Assembly (NCBI GenBank): GCA_035260545.1
Contig: DATFUZ010000110.1
Coordinates: 1 to 55,288, forward strand
DNA: 55,288 nucleotides
Direction: 5' to 3'
From: DATDDB01 sp035260545
GTDB taxonomy: Bacteria; Pseudomonadota; Gammaproteobacteria; Burkholderiales; Gallionellaceae
In this document: positions 11,522-20,862 of the stretch, in pieces
Layout of the letters: every line of letters starts with the position of its first letter
How positions within the stretch are numbered: position 1 is the first letter of the stretch
Notes under the pieces: model-generated
What the model was told of the DNA's origin: nothing
Database searches by the model: none
Seen by the model: only the letters and a program-made list of their open reading frames with translations
Position numbers and translations under genes: made by a program

Positions 11522-12422
11522 GGGCGGTCTCCAGTATCTTCAACACCAGCTGCTCGAAATCGAGCCCGGCCTGCCGGGCCGCCATCGGCACCAGGCTGTG
11601 ATCGGTCATGCCGGGCGACGTGTTCGCCTCCAGCAGGTAGGGTGCGCCATGGTCGTCGAGCAGAAAATCCACACGGCCCCAGCCCCTGCCGCCCAGCAGC
11701 GCAAAACCGCGCAGTGCCAGCCGGCGCATTTCCGCCTCGCGTTCGGGCGGCAGGCCGCTCGGGCACAGGTAACGCGTGTCGTTGCGCAGATATTTCGCCT
11801 CATAGTCGTAGAACTCGCTGGCCGGCTCGATCTTGATCACCGGCAGGGCCTCCCCGGCCACGATGGCCGCCGTGTATTCGCCGCCGCCGAGAAAGCGTTC
11901 GGCAATCACCAGACTGTCGTGCCGGGCCGCCGCCTCATATGCCGCGCGCAGATCCCCGGCACGCTTGACCTTGGTCACGCCCACGCTGGAACCCTCGTTT
12001 GCCGGCTTGACGAACAGCGGCAGGCCCAGCCTTGCGGCGACCGCATCGAAGTCGCTGGTCGCATCGAGCATTTCGTAGTCGGGGATGGGCAGACCGCCCG
12101 CCTGCCACACCATCTTGCTGCGCCACTTGTCCATCGCGAGCGCGGAAGCCAGCACACCGCTGCCGGTGTAGGGGATGCCCATGAGTTCCAGTGCGCCCTG
12201 CACCGTGCCGTCCTCGCCGAAGCGGCCGTGGAGCGCGATGAACACACGGTCGTAGCCTTCGTCGCGCAGGCCCTGCAACTCGCGCACGGCCGGATCGAAG
12301 GCATGCGCCTCCACCCCGGCGCGCTGCAGCGCGGCCAACACCGCGGCGCCGCTCTTCAGCGACACTTCGCGCTCCGCCGAACGCCCACCGAACAAAACTG
12401 CCACTTTTCCGAAATTGTTCAT
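11511..12422 (-). CDS. ddl: D-alanine--D-alanine ligase
   Basis: This 303-residue ATP-grasp ligase makes the D-Ala-D-Ala dipeptide used by MurF. KVAVLFGGRSAEREVSLKSG is the N-terminal signature; LFVKPANEGSSVGVTKV lies in the ATP-grasp region, with GRVDFLLDDHG and LLEANTSPGMTDHSLVP holding Mg2+ and substrate residues. It is of the DdlB type, embedded in the dcw cluster. The start codon overlaps the murB stop in an ATGA arrangement, and its 3' end overlaps ftsQ. Confidence 0.97.
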   Translation of the reverse strand: MNNFGKVAVLFGGRSAEREVSLKSGAAVLAALQRAGVEAHAFDPAVRELQGLRDEGYDRVFIALHGRFGEDGTVQGALELMGIPYTGSGVLASALAMDKWRSKMVWQAGGLPIPDYEMLDATSDFDAVAARLGLPLFVKPANEGSSVGVTKVKRAGDLRAAYEAAARHDSLVIAERFLGGGEYTAAIVAGEALPVIKIEPASEFYDYEAKYLRNDTRYLCPSGLPPEREAEMRRLALRGFALLGGRGWGRVDFLLDDHGAPYLLEANTSPGMTDHSLVPMAARQAGLDFEQLVLKILETAHVG

Positions 12423-13345
12423 GCCTTCTCACCCACGATGCGCACTTCCCGATGCAGACCGACGCCTGTTTTCCCCAGCACGGTCGCCTGCACCTGCTCT
12501 ATCAATTCCTCAATGTCACCTGCCGTCGCTCCGCCCATGTTCACGATGAAATTGGCGTGCTTCTCCGAAATGCATGCACCGCCGATCCGCCTGCCTTTGA
12601 GTCCGCAGGCCTCGATCAGGCGCGCGGCATGATCTCCGGGCGGATTGCGGAACACCGAGCCCGCGTTGGGCTGGTTCAGCGGCTGGCTGGCGAGACGCCG
12701 CGCCAGCAGGTTCTTGATCTCGCGGCGCGAAATTTCGCCGTCGCCCGGCTCCAGCCGCAGCCATGCCCCGACAAACCATTCTTCCGTCCCCGCGCGCAGC
12801 GCGACATGACGGTATCCGATCTCGTAATCGGCTGCATTCCGCTCGTGCAGCGCACCGTTGCGGCCAAGCACCTGCACGCGCTCCACCTTTTCCCAGGTTT
12901 CGCTGCCGTAGCAGCCGGCGTTCATCGCCAGCATGCCGCCCAGCGTGCCCGGAATACCGGCGAAGAATTCCGCGCCGCGCAAATTGTTCAAGGCCGCAAA
13001 CCGCGCCAGCTTGGCCCCGGCGATTCCCGCCTGCGCGTAGACCGCGCCATCGGGTTCCAGCCTCAGCTCTGTGAGCGCACCATGCATCAGGATGACCGTG
13101 CCGCGCAGCCCGCCATCGCGCACCAGCAGATTGCTGCCGAGGCCAACCGCAATCACCGGCTCATCCGGCGGCAGCAGGCGCACGAACTCCGCGAGATCGG
13201 CGAGGTCCGCGGGCTGGTACATGCGCTCCACCCTGCCGCCGGCGCGCCAGCTCACATAGCGCGCCATATCGACATCCTCGCGCAGCGTGCCGCGCAAGGC
13301 CGCCGTGTTCATCGCGGCAAATCGGACCGGTTCCGTCACGTTCAC
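12419..13345 (-). CDS. murB: UDP-N-acetylenolpyruvoylglucosamine reductase
   Basis: This 308-residue FAD enzyme reduces UDP-GlcNAc-enolpyruvate to UDP-MurNAc. VAVGLGSNLLVRDGG and FFAGIPGTLGGMLAMNAGCYG are FAD-binding segments, and NAGSVFRNPPGDHAARLIEACG carries the family's catalytic Ser region; ISEKHANFIVN near the end is also typical. The pattern fits type I MurB. The start is GTG at 13345, chosen because GGAGG lies about 5 bases upstream and because it overlaps the murC TGA in a GTGA junction. The 3' end overlaps ddl by 4 bp. Confidence 0.96.
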   Translation of the reverse strand: MNVTEPVRFAAMNTAALRGTLREDVDMARYVSWRAGGRVERMYQPADLADLAEFVRLLPPDEPVIAVGLGSNLLVRDGGLRGTVILMHGALTELRLEPDGAVYAQAGIAGAKLARFAALNNLRGAEFFAGIPGTLGGMLAMNAGCYGSETWEKVERVQVLGRNGALHERNAADYEIGYRHVALRAGTEEWFVGAWLRLEPGDGEISRREIKNLLARRLASQPLNQPNAGSVFRNPPGDHAARLIEACGLKGRRIGGACISEKHANFIVNMGGATAGDIEELIEQVQATVLGKTGVGLHREVRIVGEKA

Positions 13346-14745
13346 GCACCCTCCGCCAGTTTGCAGACTTGGGCCGGCACAGCGCCGATGGACCCAGCGC
13401 CCATGGTCACCACCACGTCGCCGGCCCTGGCCATTTTCAGGATGGCCGCCGGCATTTCCCGGATATCCTCCACGAACACCACCTCGTCCTTGCCCGCGAC
13501 GCGCAGCGCGCGCATCAGGGCGCGCCCGTCCGCAGCGACGATGGGTGTCTCGCCTGCCGCGTAGACTTCCGCGAGCAGCAGCGCATCGACGCTGGACAGC
13601 ACCTTGACGAAGTCCTCGAACAGGTCGCGGGTGCGGGTGTAGCGATGCGGCTGGAAGGCCAGCAGCAGGCGCTTGTCCGGGAAGGCGCCGCGCACCGCAG
13701 CCAGCGTGGCCGCCATCTCCACCGGATGGTGGCCGTAATCGTCGATCAGCGTGGCGGTCCCGCCGCCCGGCAGCGACACGTCTCCATAACGCTGGAAGCG
13801 CCGCCCCACACCCTGGAATTCCGCGAGCGCCGCGATGATCGCGTCCTCCGGCACGCCCACCTCCAGCCCGACGGCGATGGCCGACAGCGCGTTCAGCACG
13901 TTATGCATGCCGGCGAGGTTGAGCGTGACCTCCAGATCCAGCGGTATCGTATTGTGGCGGCACAGGGCGGTGAATTTCATGCGCCCGCCTTCGTGGCGGA
14001 CATCGACCGCGCGCAGGTGCGAGCCCTCGGAAAATCCGTAGGTGGTGACCGGCTTGGTGATCCTGGACAGCACCTCGCGCACATTCGCGTCGTCCGCGCA
14101 CAGGATGGCCCGCCCATAGAACGGCAACCGCTCGAGAAAGTCCACGAAAGCCTGCTTGAGGCGGCCGAAATCGTGGCCATACGTCTCCATGTGGTCGGCG
14201 TCGATATTGGTGACCACCGCCATGATGGGCGCCAGGTGCAGGAACGAGGCATCGGACTCGTCGGCCTCGGCGACGATGAACTCGCCCGTGCCCAAGCGGG
14301 CGTTCGCGCCGCTGCTGTTCAGGCGCCCGCCGATCACATAAGTGGGGTCGAAGCCGCCCTTGGCCAGCACGCTGGCGACCAGGCTGGTGGTCGTGGTCTT
14401 GCCGTGGGTGCCAGCGATGGCAATGCCCTGGCGCAGCCGCATAAGCTCGGCGAGCATCATCGCCCGTGGCACCACGGGCACGTTTTGCGTGCGCGCTGCC
14501 GCCACCTCGGGGTTGTCGTTGCTGACCGCGGTCGACACCACGACCGCATCCGCCCCCGCGATATTTTCCGCCGCATGGCCCACGTGCACGCCGGCGCCCA
14601 GCTTGCGCAGGCGCTCGACCACGGCGCTGTCCGCGAGATCTGACCCGCTCACCTGGAAACCCAGGTTGAGCAGCACTTCGGCGATGCCGTTCATGCCGGA
14701 ACCGCCTATCCCCACGAAGTGGATGTGCTTGATCTTGTGTTTCAT
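13342..14745 (-). CDS. murC: UDP-N-acetylmuramate--L-alanine ligase
   Basis: This 467-residue Mur ligase adds L-Ala to UDP-MurNAc. HFVGIGGSGMNGIAEVL is the N-terminal dinucleotide-fold motif that binds the UDP-sugar, GIAIAGTHGKTTTTSLVA the ATP P-loop, and LIDDYGHHPVEMAATLAA the C-terminal domain motif with QPHRYTRT following. The frame runs 33 codons further upstream, but the ATG at 14745 follows AGGACAGGACGGG and gives the standard MKHKIKHIHFVG start. It is 34 bp after murG and 4-bp coupled to murB. Confidence 0.97.
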   Translation of the reverse strand: MKHKIKHIHFVGIGGSGMNGIAEVLLNLGFQVSGSDLADSAVVERLRKLGAGVHVGHAAENIAGADAVVVSTAVSNDNPEVAAARTQNVPVVPRAMMLAELMRLRQGIAIAGTHGKTTTTSLVASVLAKGGFDPTYVIGGRLNSSGANARLGTGEFIVAEADESDASFLHLAPIMAVVTNIDADHMETYGHDFGRLKQAFVDFLERLPFYGRAILCADDANVREVLSRITKPVTTYGFSEGSHLRAVDVRHEGGRMKFTALCRHNTIPLDLEVTLNLAGMHNVLNALSAIAVGLEVGVPEDAIIAALAEFQGVGRRFQRYGDVSLPGGGTATLIDDYGHHPVEMAATLAAVRGAFPDKRLLLAFQPHRYTRTRDLFEDFVKVLSSVDALLLAEVYAAGETPIVAADGRALMRALRVAGKDEVVFVEDIREMPAAILKMARAGDVVVTMGAGSIGAVPAQVCKLAEGA

Positions 14746-14779
14746 GCCCGTCCTGTCCTTGTCAGCATCATTACCGCCA

Positions 14780-15847
14780 TCATTTCGCCACCGCCATGCA
14801 GGCCTCGGCCACTTTTCTCGCCGACTCCGGCTGCGCCGCCGCACGCGCCGCGCGCGCCATTTCCACGGCGCGTTCGCGCGTCATGCCGCGCAGCAGTTCG
14901 GCGAGCCGCTCCGGCGTCATCTGGTCTTGCGGCAGCAGCACCGCCGCCCCGCGCTCGCTCAGAAAGCGCGCATTCACGGTCTGGTGGTCATCCACCGCGT
15001 GCGGAAAAGGAACCAGGATGCTGGCAACCCCGGCCGCGGCCAGTTCGGACACCGTCAACGCGCCGGCCCGGCACACCACCAGATCCGCCTGGTCGTAATA
15101 GAAGGCCATATCGTCCACGAAGGGTGCGACCATCGCGTCCACGCCGGCCGCCGCGTAGGCGTCGTACGTGGCGTCATAGTGCAGTTTGCCGCTCTGGTGC
15201 AGCACGTGCGGCCGCGTTTCGGGCGCAATCAGCGCCAGCGCCTTGGGCATGCGCTCGTTGATTACCTTGGCTCCCAGGCTGCCGCCGATCACCAGCAAGT
15301 TCAGGTTGCCGTCGCGGCCGGCGTAGCGCTGCGCGGGGTCGGGCAGCGCGGTGATGCTTGCGCGCACCGGGTTGCCGCACCATTCCGCGTTCGGCAGGAC
15401 GTCCGGAAAGCCGCTCATCACCCGCTTTGCGTAGCGCGCGAGCAGCTTGTTGCTCATCCCGGCAACCGCGTTCTGTTCATGTATCACCAGCGGACGGCGC
15501 AGCAGGAAAGCCATCAGCCCGCCGGGAACGGTGATGTACCCGCCCATACCCAGCACCACCGAGGGCCGGTATTGCAGGTAGATGAACAGGCTTTGCCACA
15601 GCGCAAACAGCAGGCTGAACGGGGTGGTGAGCTTGCGCCACAGCCCCTTGCCGCGCATGCCGTAGAAATCCACGAAACCGATGGGATAGCCATGCTTGGG
15701 CACCAGTTCGGACTCCATGCTGTGCGGCGCGCCCAGCCAGACCACGCGCCAGCCCTGCGCCTTCATGTAGTCGGCCACCGCCAGCCCCGGAAAGATGTGC
15801 CCGCCGGTTCCGCCTGCCATGACCAGTACCGTTTTCTGCTTGCTCAT
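14780..15847 (-). CDS. murG: UDP-GlcNAc:lipid I N-acetylglucosaminyltransferase
   Basis: This 355-residue GT28 glycosyltransferase converts lipid I to lipid II at the inner face of the membrane. VMAGGTGGHIFPGLAVAD is the N-terminal glycine-rich loop, GMGGYITVPGGLMAFL follows, and CRAGALTVSELAAAG is the C-terminal UDP-GlcNAc-binding segment. The start used is the ATG at 15847, which overlaps the ftsW stop (ATGA). The open frame extends 60 codons further but reads through ftsW without similarity to MurG. Confidence 0.97.
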   Translation of the reverse strand: MSKQKTVLVMAGGTGGHIFPGLAVADYMKAQGWRVVWLGAPHSMESELVPKHGYPIGFVDFYGMRGKGLWRKLTTPFSLLFALWQSLFIYLQYRPSVVLGMGGYITVPGGLMAFLLRRPLVIHEQNAVAGMSNKLLARYAKRVMSGFPDVLPNAEWCGNPVRASITALPDPAQRYAGRDGNLNLLVIGGSLGAKVINERMPKALALIAPETRPHVLHQSGKLHYDATYDAYAAAGVDAMVAPFVDDMAFYYDQADLVVCRAGALTVSELAAAGVASILVPFPHAVDDHQTVNARFLSERGAAVLLPQDQMTPERLAELLRGMTRERAVEMARAARAAAQPESARKVAEACMAVAK

Positions 15848-17001
15848 ACCGACTGGCCTTTCATCATTCGCCTGTTCTCGAAGTCGATGCGCAGCAGGAT
15901 GGCCACCGCCAGGCAGTTCACCACCATGCCGCTGCCGCCGAAGCTGAGGAAGGGCAGGGTCAGCCCCTTGGTCGGCAGCACCCCCACGTTCACGCCGATG
16001 TTGATCATCGCCTGTATTCCTATCCACACCGCGATGCCCTGGGCCACGAGCGCCGCGAACAGCCGGTCAAGAAATGCCGCCTGGCGCCCGATGGCGAATG
16101 CGCGGATCAGCAGGCCCGCGAACAGCCCGATCACGACCGCGACGCCGACCACGCCCAGTTCCTCCGCAATCACGGCGAGCAGGAAGTCGGTGTGCGCCTC
16201 GGGCAGATAGAACAGCTTTTCCACGCTGCCCCCCAGTCCCACGCCCAGCCATTCGCCGCGCCCGAAGGCGATCAGCGAGTGGCTCAACTGATAGCCCTTG
16301 CCGAAGGGATCGGACCAGGGGTCCATGAAGCCGACCATGCGCTGCATGCGGTAGTGCGACGACAGGATCAGGGCGGCAAACGCGAGCGGCAGGGCCACCA
16401 TCAGCCCTCCGAACACCTTGATGTTGAAGCCGCCGAGGAACAGGATGCTGAGCGCAATTGTGCAGATCACCACGAAGCCGCCCAAGTCCGGCTCCAGCAG
16501 CAACAGGCCGCCGACCAGCGCCATGATGAGAAAGATCGGCCAAAACGCTTTGAACAGGTGGTGCTTCAGCATCCCCTTGCGTACGGTGTAATCAGCGGCG
16601 TAGAGGACGGCGAACAGCTTCATCAGTTCGGACGGCTGCAGGTTGGCGACGAGCAGCGGGATCCAGCGCCGGCTGCCGTTGACCTCCTTTCCGATCCCCG
16701 GTATGAGCACCAGCACCAGCAGCACCACCCCGGCTGCGAACAGGTAAGGCGCGGCTTTCTGCATGACTTCGACCGGAAACTGGAAGGCGACCATCCCGGC
16801 GAACAGGCCGACGGCGATGAACACGGCCTGACGGACCAGGTAATAGGAGGGATGCCCATGCGAGGCTTCGGCGATCGCGATGGACGAGGAATACACCATG
16901 ACCAGTCCGATCGACAGTAACGCCAGTACGATCCACACCAGCATCTCGTCGTACTCGGCCGCCTGGGTGCGGGGCGTGCTCAGGCCTAGACTGCGGAGCA
17001 T
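15844..17001 (-). CDS. ftsW: Septal peptidoglycan polymerase FtsW (SEDS family)
   Basis: This 385-residue polytopic protein has about ten hydrophobic segments, starting with LVWIVLALLSIGLVMVYSSS. SEDS hallmarks are present: RRWIPLLVANLQPSELMKL, LLLLEPDLGGFVVI (with the essential Asp), AVIAEELGVVGV and LPTKGLTLPFLSFGGSGM. It polymerises lipid II together with FtsI. The ATG at 17001 is preceded by a strong GAAGGAGG placed inside the 3' end of murD, with 16 bp overlap between the two genes. It is FtsW rather than RodA by its location in the dcw block. Confidence 0.96.
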   Translation of the reverse strand: MLRSLGLSTPRTQAAEYDEMLVWIVLALLSIGLVMVYSSSIAIAEASHGHPSYYLVRQAVFIAVGLFAGMVAFQFPVEVMQKAAPYLFAAGVVLLVLVLIPGIGKEVNGSRRWIPLLVANLQPSELMKLFAVLYAADYTVRKGMLKHHLFKAFWPIFLIMALVGGLLLLEPDLGGFVVICTIALSILFLGGFNIKVFGGLMVALPLAFAALILSSHYRMQRMVGFMDPWSDPFGKGYQLSHSLIAFGRGEWLGVGLGGSVEKLFYLPEAHTDFLLAVIAEELGVVGVAVVIGLFAGLLIRAFAIGRQAAFLDRLFAALVAQGIAVWIGIQAMINIGVNVGVLPTKGLTLPFLSFGGSGMVVNCLAVAILLRIDFENRRMMKGQSV

Positions 17002-18371
17002 GGCGCCTCCTTCTTCAATTGCTGCACCGCGGCCACGAATACCTCGGCACGGTGCTGGTAATTGCGGAACATGTCAAAGCTTGCGCAGGCAGGCGAGAGC
17101 AGCACGGCATCGCCGGGCTCGGCCAGCGCGGCGCCGTGGCGCACGGCGTCGGCCATGTCTTGCGCGCGCACGACGGGCTTGCCGCTGCCCTCCAGCGCGG
17201 CGGCGATGGCGTCCGCATCGCGCCCGATCAGCACTGCGGCGCGCGCATGATCCATCACGGCCGCCTTGAGCGGGGTGAAATCCTGACCTTTGCCGTCGCC
17301 GCCGAGGATGACCACCGCCGGCATGCCCAAGCCGTTCAGCGCGGCTTCGGTCGCCCCGACGTTGGTGCCCTTGGAATCGTCGATATAGGTCACGCCGCAG
17401 ATTTCGGCCACTTTTTCCACGCGATGCGGCAATCCGCGAAAGTCGCGTAGCGCATCGCACAGCGGCTCCAGCGGCAGATCGACCGCGCGGCACAGGGCGA
17501 GCGCGGCGAGCGCATTTGCCACGTTGTGCAGCCCTGTCACGCGCAGATCCGCGGCATTCATCACGAGCCTTGCCCCCTGGACCAGCCAGGTGGCGTCGTC
17601 TTCGCGCCGCACGCTCCAGTCGCCGTTGCGCTGCGGCTGCCGGATGCCGAACTTGACGCAGGCGCTGCCCGCCTGCGCCATGGCATCGCTGCGCGGGTCG
17701 TCGCGGTTGAGCACACGCGTCTTGCAGCCAATGAAGATGCGCTCCTTGGCTGCGGCGTAGGCATCCATGTCCGCATAGCGGTCGAGGTGATCTTCCGTGA
17801 CATTGAGCACGGTCGCCGCGTCGGCCGCCAGCGATTGCGTGGTCTCGAGCTGGAAGCTGGACAACTCCAGCACCCATACGTCCGGCTGCCGGCCGTGGCG
17901 GGCCAGCAAGGCATCCAGCACGGCCGGCGATATATTGCCGGCGACCTCGGTATCCAGCCCGGCTTCCCGGCACATCGCACCCACCATGCTGGTGACCGTG
18001 GTCTTGCCGTTGGAGCCGGTGATGGCGATGATCTTCGGGCGGCCGGTCGCGGGCAGCGACTGCGCGAAAAGTTCGATGTCTCCGGCCACGGGAATGCCCT
18101 GCTCGATGGCGCGTCGAACCAGCGGATCGTCCACCGGCACGCCTGGGCTGATCGCAATCAGGCCGACGCCCTTGAGCAGCCCCGGCGCAAACGGCCCGCA
18201 ATGGAGTTCGGCGCGCGCAACGAATTTCGCCGCCTCTTCCAGCCCGGGGGGTGCGGCCCGCGTGTCGGCCACGCGCAGGCGCGCACCCTGCGCGTTCAGC
18301 CAGCGCACAAGCGACAGGCCGGTCTCGCCCAGCCCCAGCACCAGCACCAATTTGTCGCGCAGATAACTCAT
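16986..18371 (-). CDS. murD: UDP-N-acetylmuramoyl-L-alanine--D-glutamate ligase
   Basis: This 461-residue ligase adds D-Glu to UDP-MurNAc-L-Ala. VLVLGLGETGLSLVRWL is the UDP-binding motif, IIAITGSNGKTTVTSMVG the ATP P-loop, VLNVTEDHLDRYADMD the middle-domain His/Asp segment, and YIDDSKGTNVGATEAAL the C-terminal domain motif. A much longer open frame continues upstream but is a shadow of mraY; the ATG at 18371 overlaps the mraY stop as ATGA and gives the standard start. Confidence 0.97.
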   Translation of the reverse strand: MSYLRDKLVLVLGLGETGLSLVRWLNAQGARLRVADTRAAPPGLEEAAKFVARAELHCGPFAPGLLKGVGLIAISPGVPVDDPLVRRAIEQGIPVAGDIELFAQSLPATGRPKIIAITGSNGKTTVTSMVGAMCREAGLDTEVAGNISPAVLDALLARHGRQPDVWVLELSSFQLETTQSLAADAATVLNVTEDHLDRYADMDAYAAAKERIFIGCKTRVLNRDDPRSDAMAQAGSACVKFGIRQPQRNGDWSVRREDDATWLVQGARLVMNAADLRVTGLHNVANALAALALCRAVDLPLEPLCDALRDFRGLPHRVEKVAEICGVTYIDDSKGTNVGATEAALNGLGMPAVVILGGDGKGQDFTPLKAAVMDHARAAVLIGRDADAIAAALEGSGKPVVRAQDMADAVRHGAALAEPGDAVLLSPACASFDMFRNYQHRAEVFVAAVQQLKKEAPCSAV

Positions 18372-19495
18372 CTCAGTTTGAGCGTCGCCAACCCCAGCAA
18401 TACGAGCAGCATCGAAATGATCCAGAATCGCACAACGACCTGGGTCTCCTTCCAGCCTTTTTCCTCGAAGTGGTGGTGCAAGGGCGCCATCAGGAAAATG
18501 CGCTTCCCTTCCCCGTATTTCCTCCTGGTGTACTTGAAGTAGGACACCTGCAGCATCACCGACACCGCCTCCACCACGAACACACCGCCCATGATGAACA
18601 GCACCAGCTCCTGGCGTACGATGACTGCCACCGCGCCCAGCGCAGCACCCAGCGCAAGCGCCCCCACGTCGCCCATGAACACTTCCGCCGGATAGGCGTT
18701 GAACCACAGGAACGCCAGCCCCGCGCCCGCAATGGCCGCGCAGAATATCGCCAGCTCGCCGGCGCCCGGAATGTGGGGCACGGCCAGATAGGCGGCGAAT
18801 ACCTTGTGACCCGCCACGTAGCTGAAGATCGCCAGCGCGCTGCTGATGAACACGGTTGGCATGATGGCCAGGCCGTCCAGGCCATCGGTCAGGTTCACGG
18901 CATTGCTGCTGCCGACGATCACAAGATAGGTGACGGCGACGAACCCGATCCCCCCGATCAGCCCGTATTCGCCAAAGGGAATCACGACGTGCTTGAAAAA
19001 TGGCACGATCATTTCGGTATGCGCCGGCAGGCTGCGCGTCTCCCACAGATAGATGCCGGCAGCCAGCGCGATCAGCGACTGCCAGAACATCTTGGCGCCC
19101 GCGGACAAGCCCTTGGGATTTCGGTGCACCACCTTTCGATAATCGTCCACCCAGCCGATGGCGCCCACACCCAGCGTGGTGAGCAGCACGATCCAGACAT
19201 AGGCATTGTGCAGGTCACCCCAGAGCAGCGTGCTGACGGCAATCGAGGTCAGGATGAGCGCCCCGCCCATGGTCGGCGTGCCGGACTTGACCAGGTGGGT
19301 CTGCGGCCCGTCGGTGCGCACCGCCTGGCCGATCTTCATCTCGGTGAGCTTGCGTATCATCGACGGGCCTGCAATGAAGCCGAACAGCACTGACGTCATG
19401 GCGGCCAGCACCGCGCGCAGCGTGATGTAGTTGATCACGTTGAACGTGCGGATGTCGGTGACTGACGCCAGCCAGTGTGCTAGTGCGAGCAGCAT
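18368..19495 (-). CDS. mraY: Phospho-N-acetylmuramoyl-pentapeptide transferase
   Basis: This 375-residue polytopic enzyme makes lipid I from UDP-MurNAc-pentapeptide and undecaprenyl phosphate. Conserved motifs are TPTMGGALI, the Asp pair in WVDDYRKVV, NAVNLTDGLDGLA with a third catalytic Asp, AYPAEVFMGDVGALALG, and APLHHHFEEKGW. It is about 15 residues longer than the common 360, mainly in the loop between the central helices (HKVFAAYLAVPHIPG). AGGGGAAG precedes the ATG at 19495. It overlaps the murF 3' end by 16 bp and the murD start by 4 bp. Confidence 0.97.
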   Translation of the reverse strand: MLLALAHWLASVTDIRTFNVINYITLRAVLAAMTSVLFGFIAGPSMIRKLTEMKIGQAVRTDGPQTHLVKSGTPTMGGALILTSIAVSTLLWGDLHNAYVWIVLLTTLGVGAIGWVDDYRKVVHRNPKGLSAGAKMFWQSLIALAAGIYLWETRSLPAHTEMIVPFFKHVVIPFGEYGLIGGIGFVAVTYLVIVGSSNAVNLTDGLDGLAIMPTVFISSALAIFSYVAGHKVFAAYLAVPHIPGAGELAIFCAAIAGAGLAFLWFNAYPAEVFMGDVGALALGAALGAVAVIVRQELVLFIMGGVFVVEAVSVMLQVSYFKYTRRKYGEGKRIFLMAPLHHHFEEKGWKETQVVVRFWIISMLLVLLGLATLKLR

Positions 19496-20862
19496 GTTTC
19501 TTCCCCTTCAATACAGCTTCCAACCACCCGTTCCATCTTCATGAACCGCGATCCCTTCACCAGGACGGTCACGTCCGGCGCCAGCTCTTCCCCGAGCGCG
19601 CGGTTCAGGTCCTCGATATTCCCGAAATGGCGCGCGCCCGCACCAAAGGCCTGCACCGCTTCGCGGCTGAGATCCCCCAGGGCAAGCAGCGCGTTCAGCC
19701 CGAGGCGGCGCGCTTCGGCGCCAATTTCCGCATGCAGGCGCGGCGCATCTTCACCCAGTTCACCCATGTCGCCCAGCACGAAGATGCGCCTGCCGCGCAA
19801 CTGCGCCAGCACCTTGAGCGCGGCGCGCACCGACTCGGGATTGGCGTTATAGGTGTCGTCGATCACGGTCGCGCCGTTGCGCGCCGGCTTGCGCTGCAGG
19901 CGCCCGGCCACGCCCCTGAAGTCCTGCAGGCCGGCAACGATGACGGGCAAGGGAATGCCCAGCGCCACCGCGGCGGCGGCGGCGGCCAGCGCATTGCGTG
20001 CGTTGTGCGCGCCCGGCACCTGCAGGTGCACCGCAGCGTTGCCTGCCGGTGTGACGAGATCCATCTGGATGCCGAATTCGGTGACATCCCAGCAGGCGCT
20101 GACTTCGGCCTCGGCATCCAGGGCGAACGTGATGATGCGGTGCGGCTGCGCCAGGTCGTGCCATAGTCCGGCATAGGCGTCGTCGGCGTTGATCACGGCG
20201 ATGCCACTCCCGCCCAGGCCGGCGAAGATCTCGCCCTTGGCGCGCGCGACATTTTCCACGGTGCCCAGGCCGGCCAGGTGCGCACCGGCCGCATTGTTCA
20301 CCAGCGCGACATCGGGGCGCGCGAGGCGCGTCAGGTAGTCGATTTCGCCGGAATGATTCATGCCCATCTCGATCACGGCATAGCGGTGCCCGGCGTTCAT
20401 GCGCAAAAGGGTGAGCGGCATGCCGATGTCGTTGTTAAGGTTGCCGCGCGTCGCCAGCACCTGTTCGGCGCTTCCTGTCTGTTCGGCGAGGATGGCGGCA
20501 AGCATTTCCTTGACCGTGGTCTTGCCGTTGCTGCCCGTAAGCGCAACCACGGGAATATCGAACCGGCCGCGCCAGTACGCGGCCAGCCGGCCCAGCGCCA
20601 GGCGCGTGTCGTCAACCAGCAGCAGCGGGCAGGCGGCGACGTCATCGCTGTGAAAGCTGTCCGCATTGATCATCGCGGCGACGGCGCCGCGGGCCGCTGC
20701 CGTACGGATAAACTGCGCACCGTCGAAATGTTCGCCGCGCAACGCGACGAACAGGCTGCCCGGTTCAATCTGGCGGCTGTCGGTGCCGACGGACGCGAAT
20801 TCCACCTCTGCGCCCACCAGGCGCGCTCCCAGCGCTTGCGCGGCTTGCGTCAGCAGCATCAT
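19480..20862 (-). CDS. murF: UDP-MurNAc-tripeptide--D-alanyl-D-alanine ligase
   Basis: This 460-residue ligase completes the pentapeptide by adding the D-Ala-D-Ala made by Ddl. VGTDSRQIEPGSLFVALRG is the N-terminal MurE/F motif, VALTGSNGKTTVKEMLAAI the P-loop, EMGMNHSGEIDYLTRL the central domain, and VIDDTYNANPESVRAALKVL the C-terminal domain signature. Two ATG codons lie in tandem (20862 and 20859); the first overlaps the murE TGA and has GGAGGG at good spacing. The open frame further upstream is murE shadow. Confidence 0.96.
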   Translation of the reverse strand: MMLLTQAAQALGARLVGAEVEFASVGTDSRQIEPGSLFVALRGEHFDGAQFIRTAAARGAVAAMINADSFHSDDVAACPLLLVDDTRLALGRLAAYWRGRFDIPVVALTGSNGKTTVKEMLAAILAEQTGSAEQVLATRGNLNNDIGMPLTLLRMNAGHRYAVIEMGMNHSGEIDYLTRLARPDVALVNNAAGAHLAGLGTVENVARAKGEIFAGLGGSGIAVINADDAYAGLWHDLAQPHRIITFALDAEAEVSACWDVTEFGIQMDLVTPAGNAAVHLQVPGAHNARNALAAAAAAVALGIPLPVIVAGLQDFRGVAGRLQRKPARNGATVIDDTYNANPESVRAALKVLAQLRGRRIFVLGDMGELGEDAPRLHAEIGAEARRLGLNALLALGDLSREAVQAFGAGARHFGNIEDLNRALGEELAPDVTVLVKGSRFMKMERVVGSCIEGEETCCSH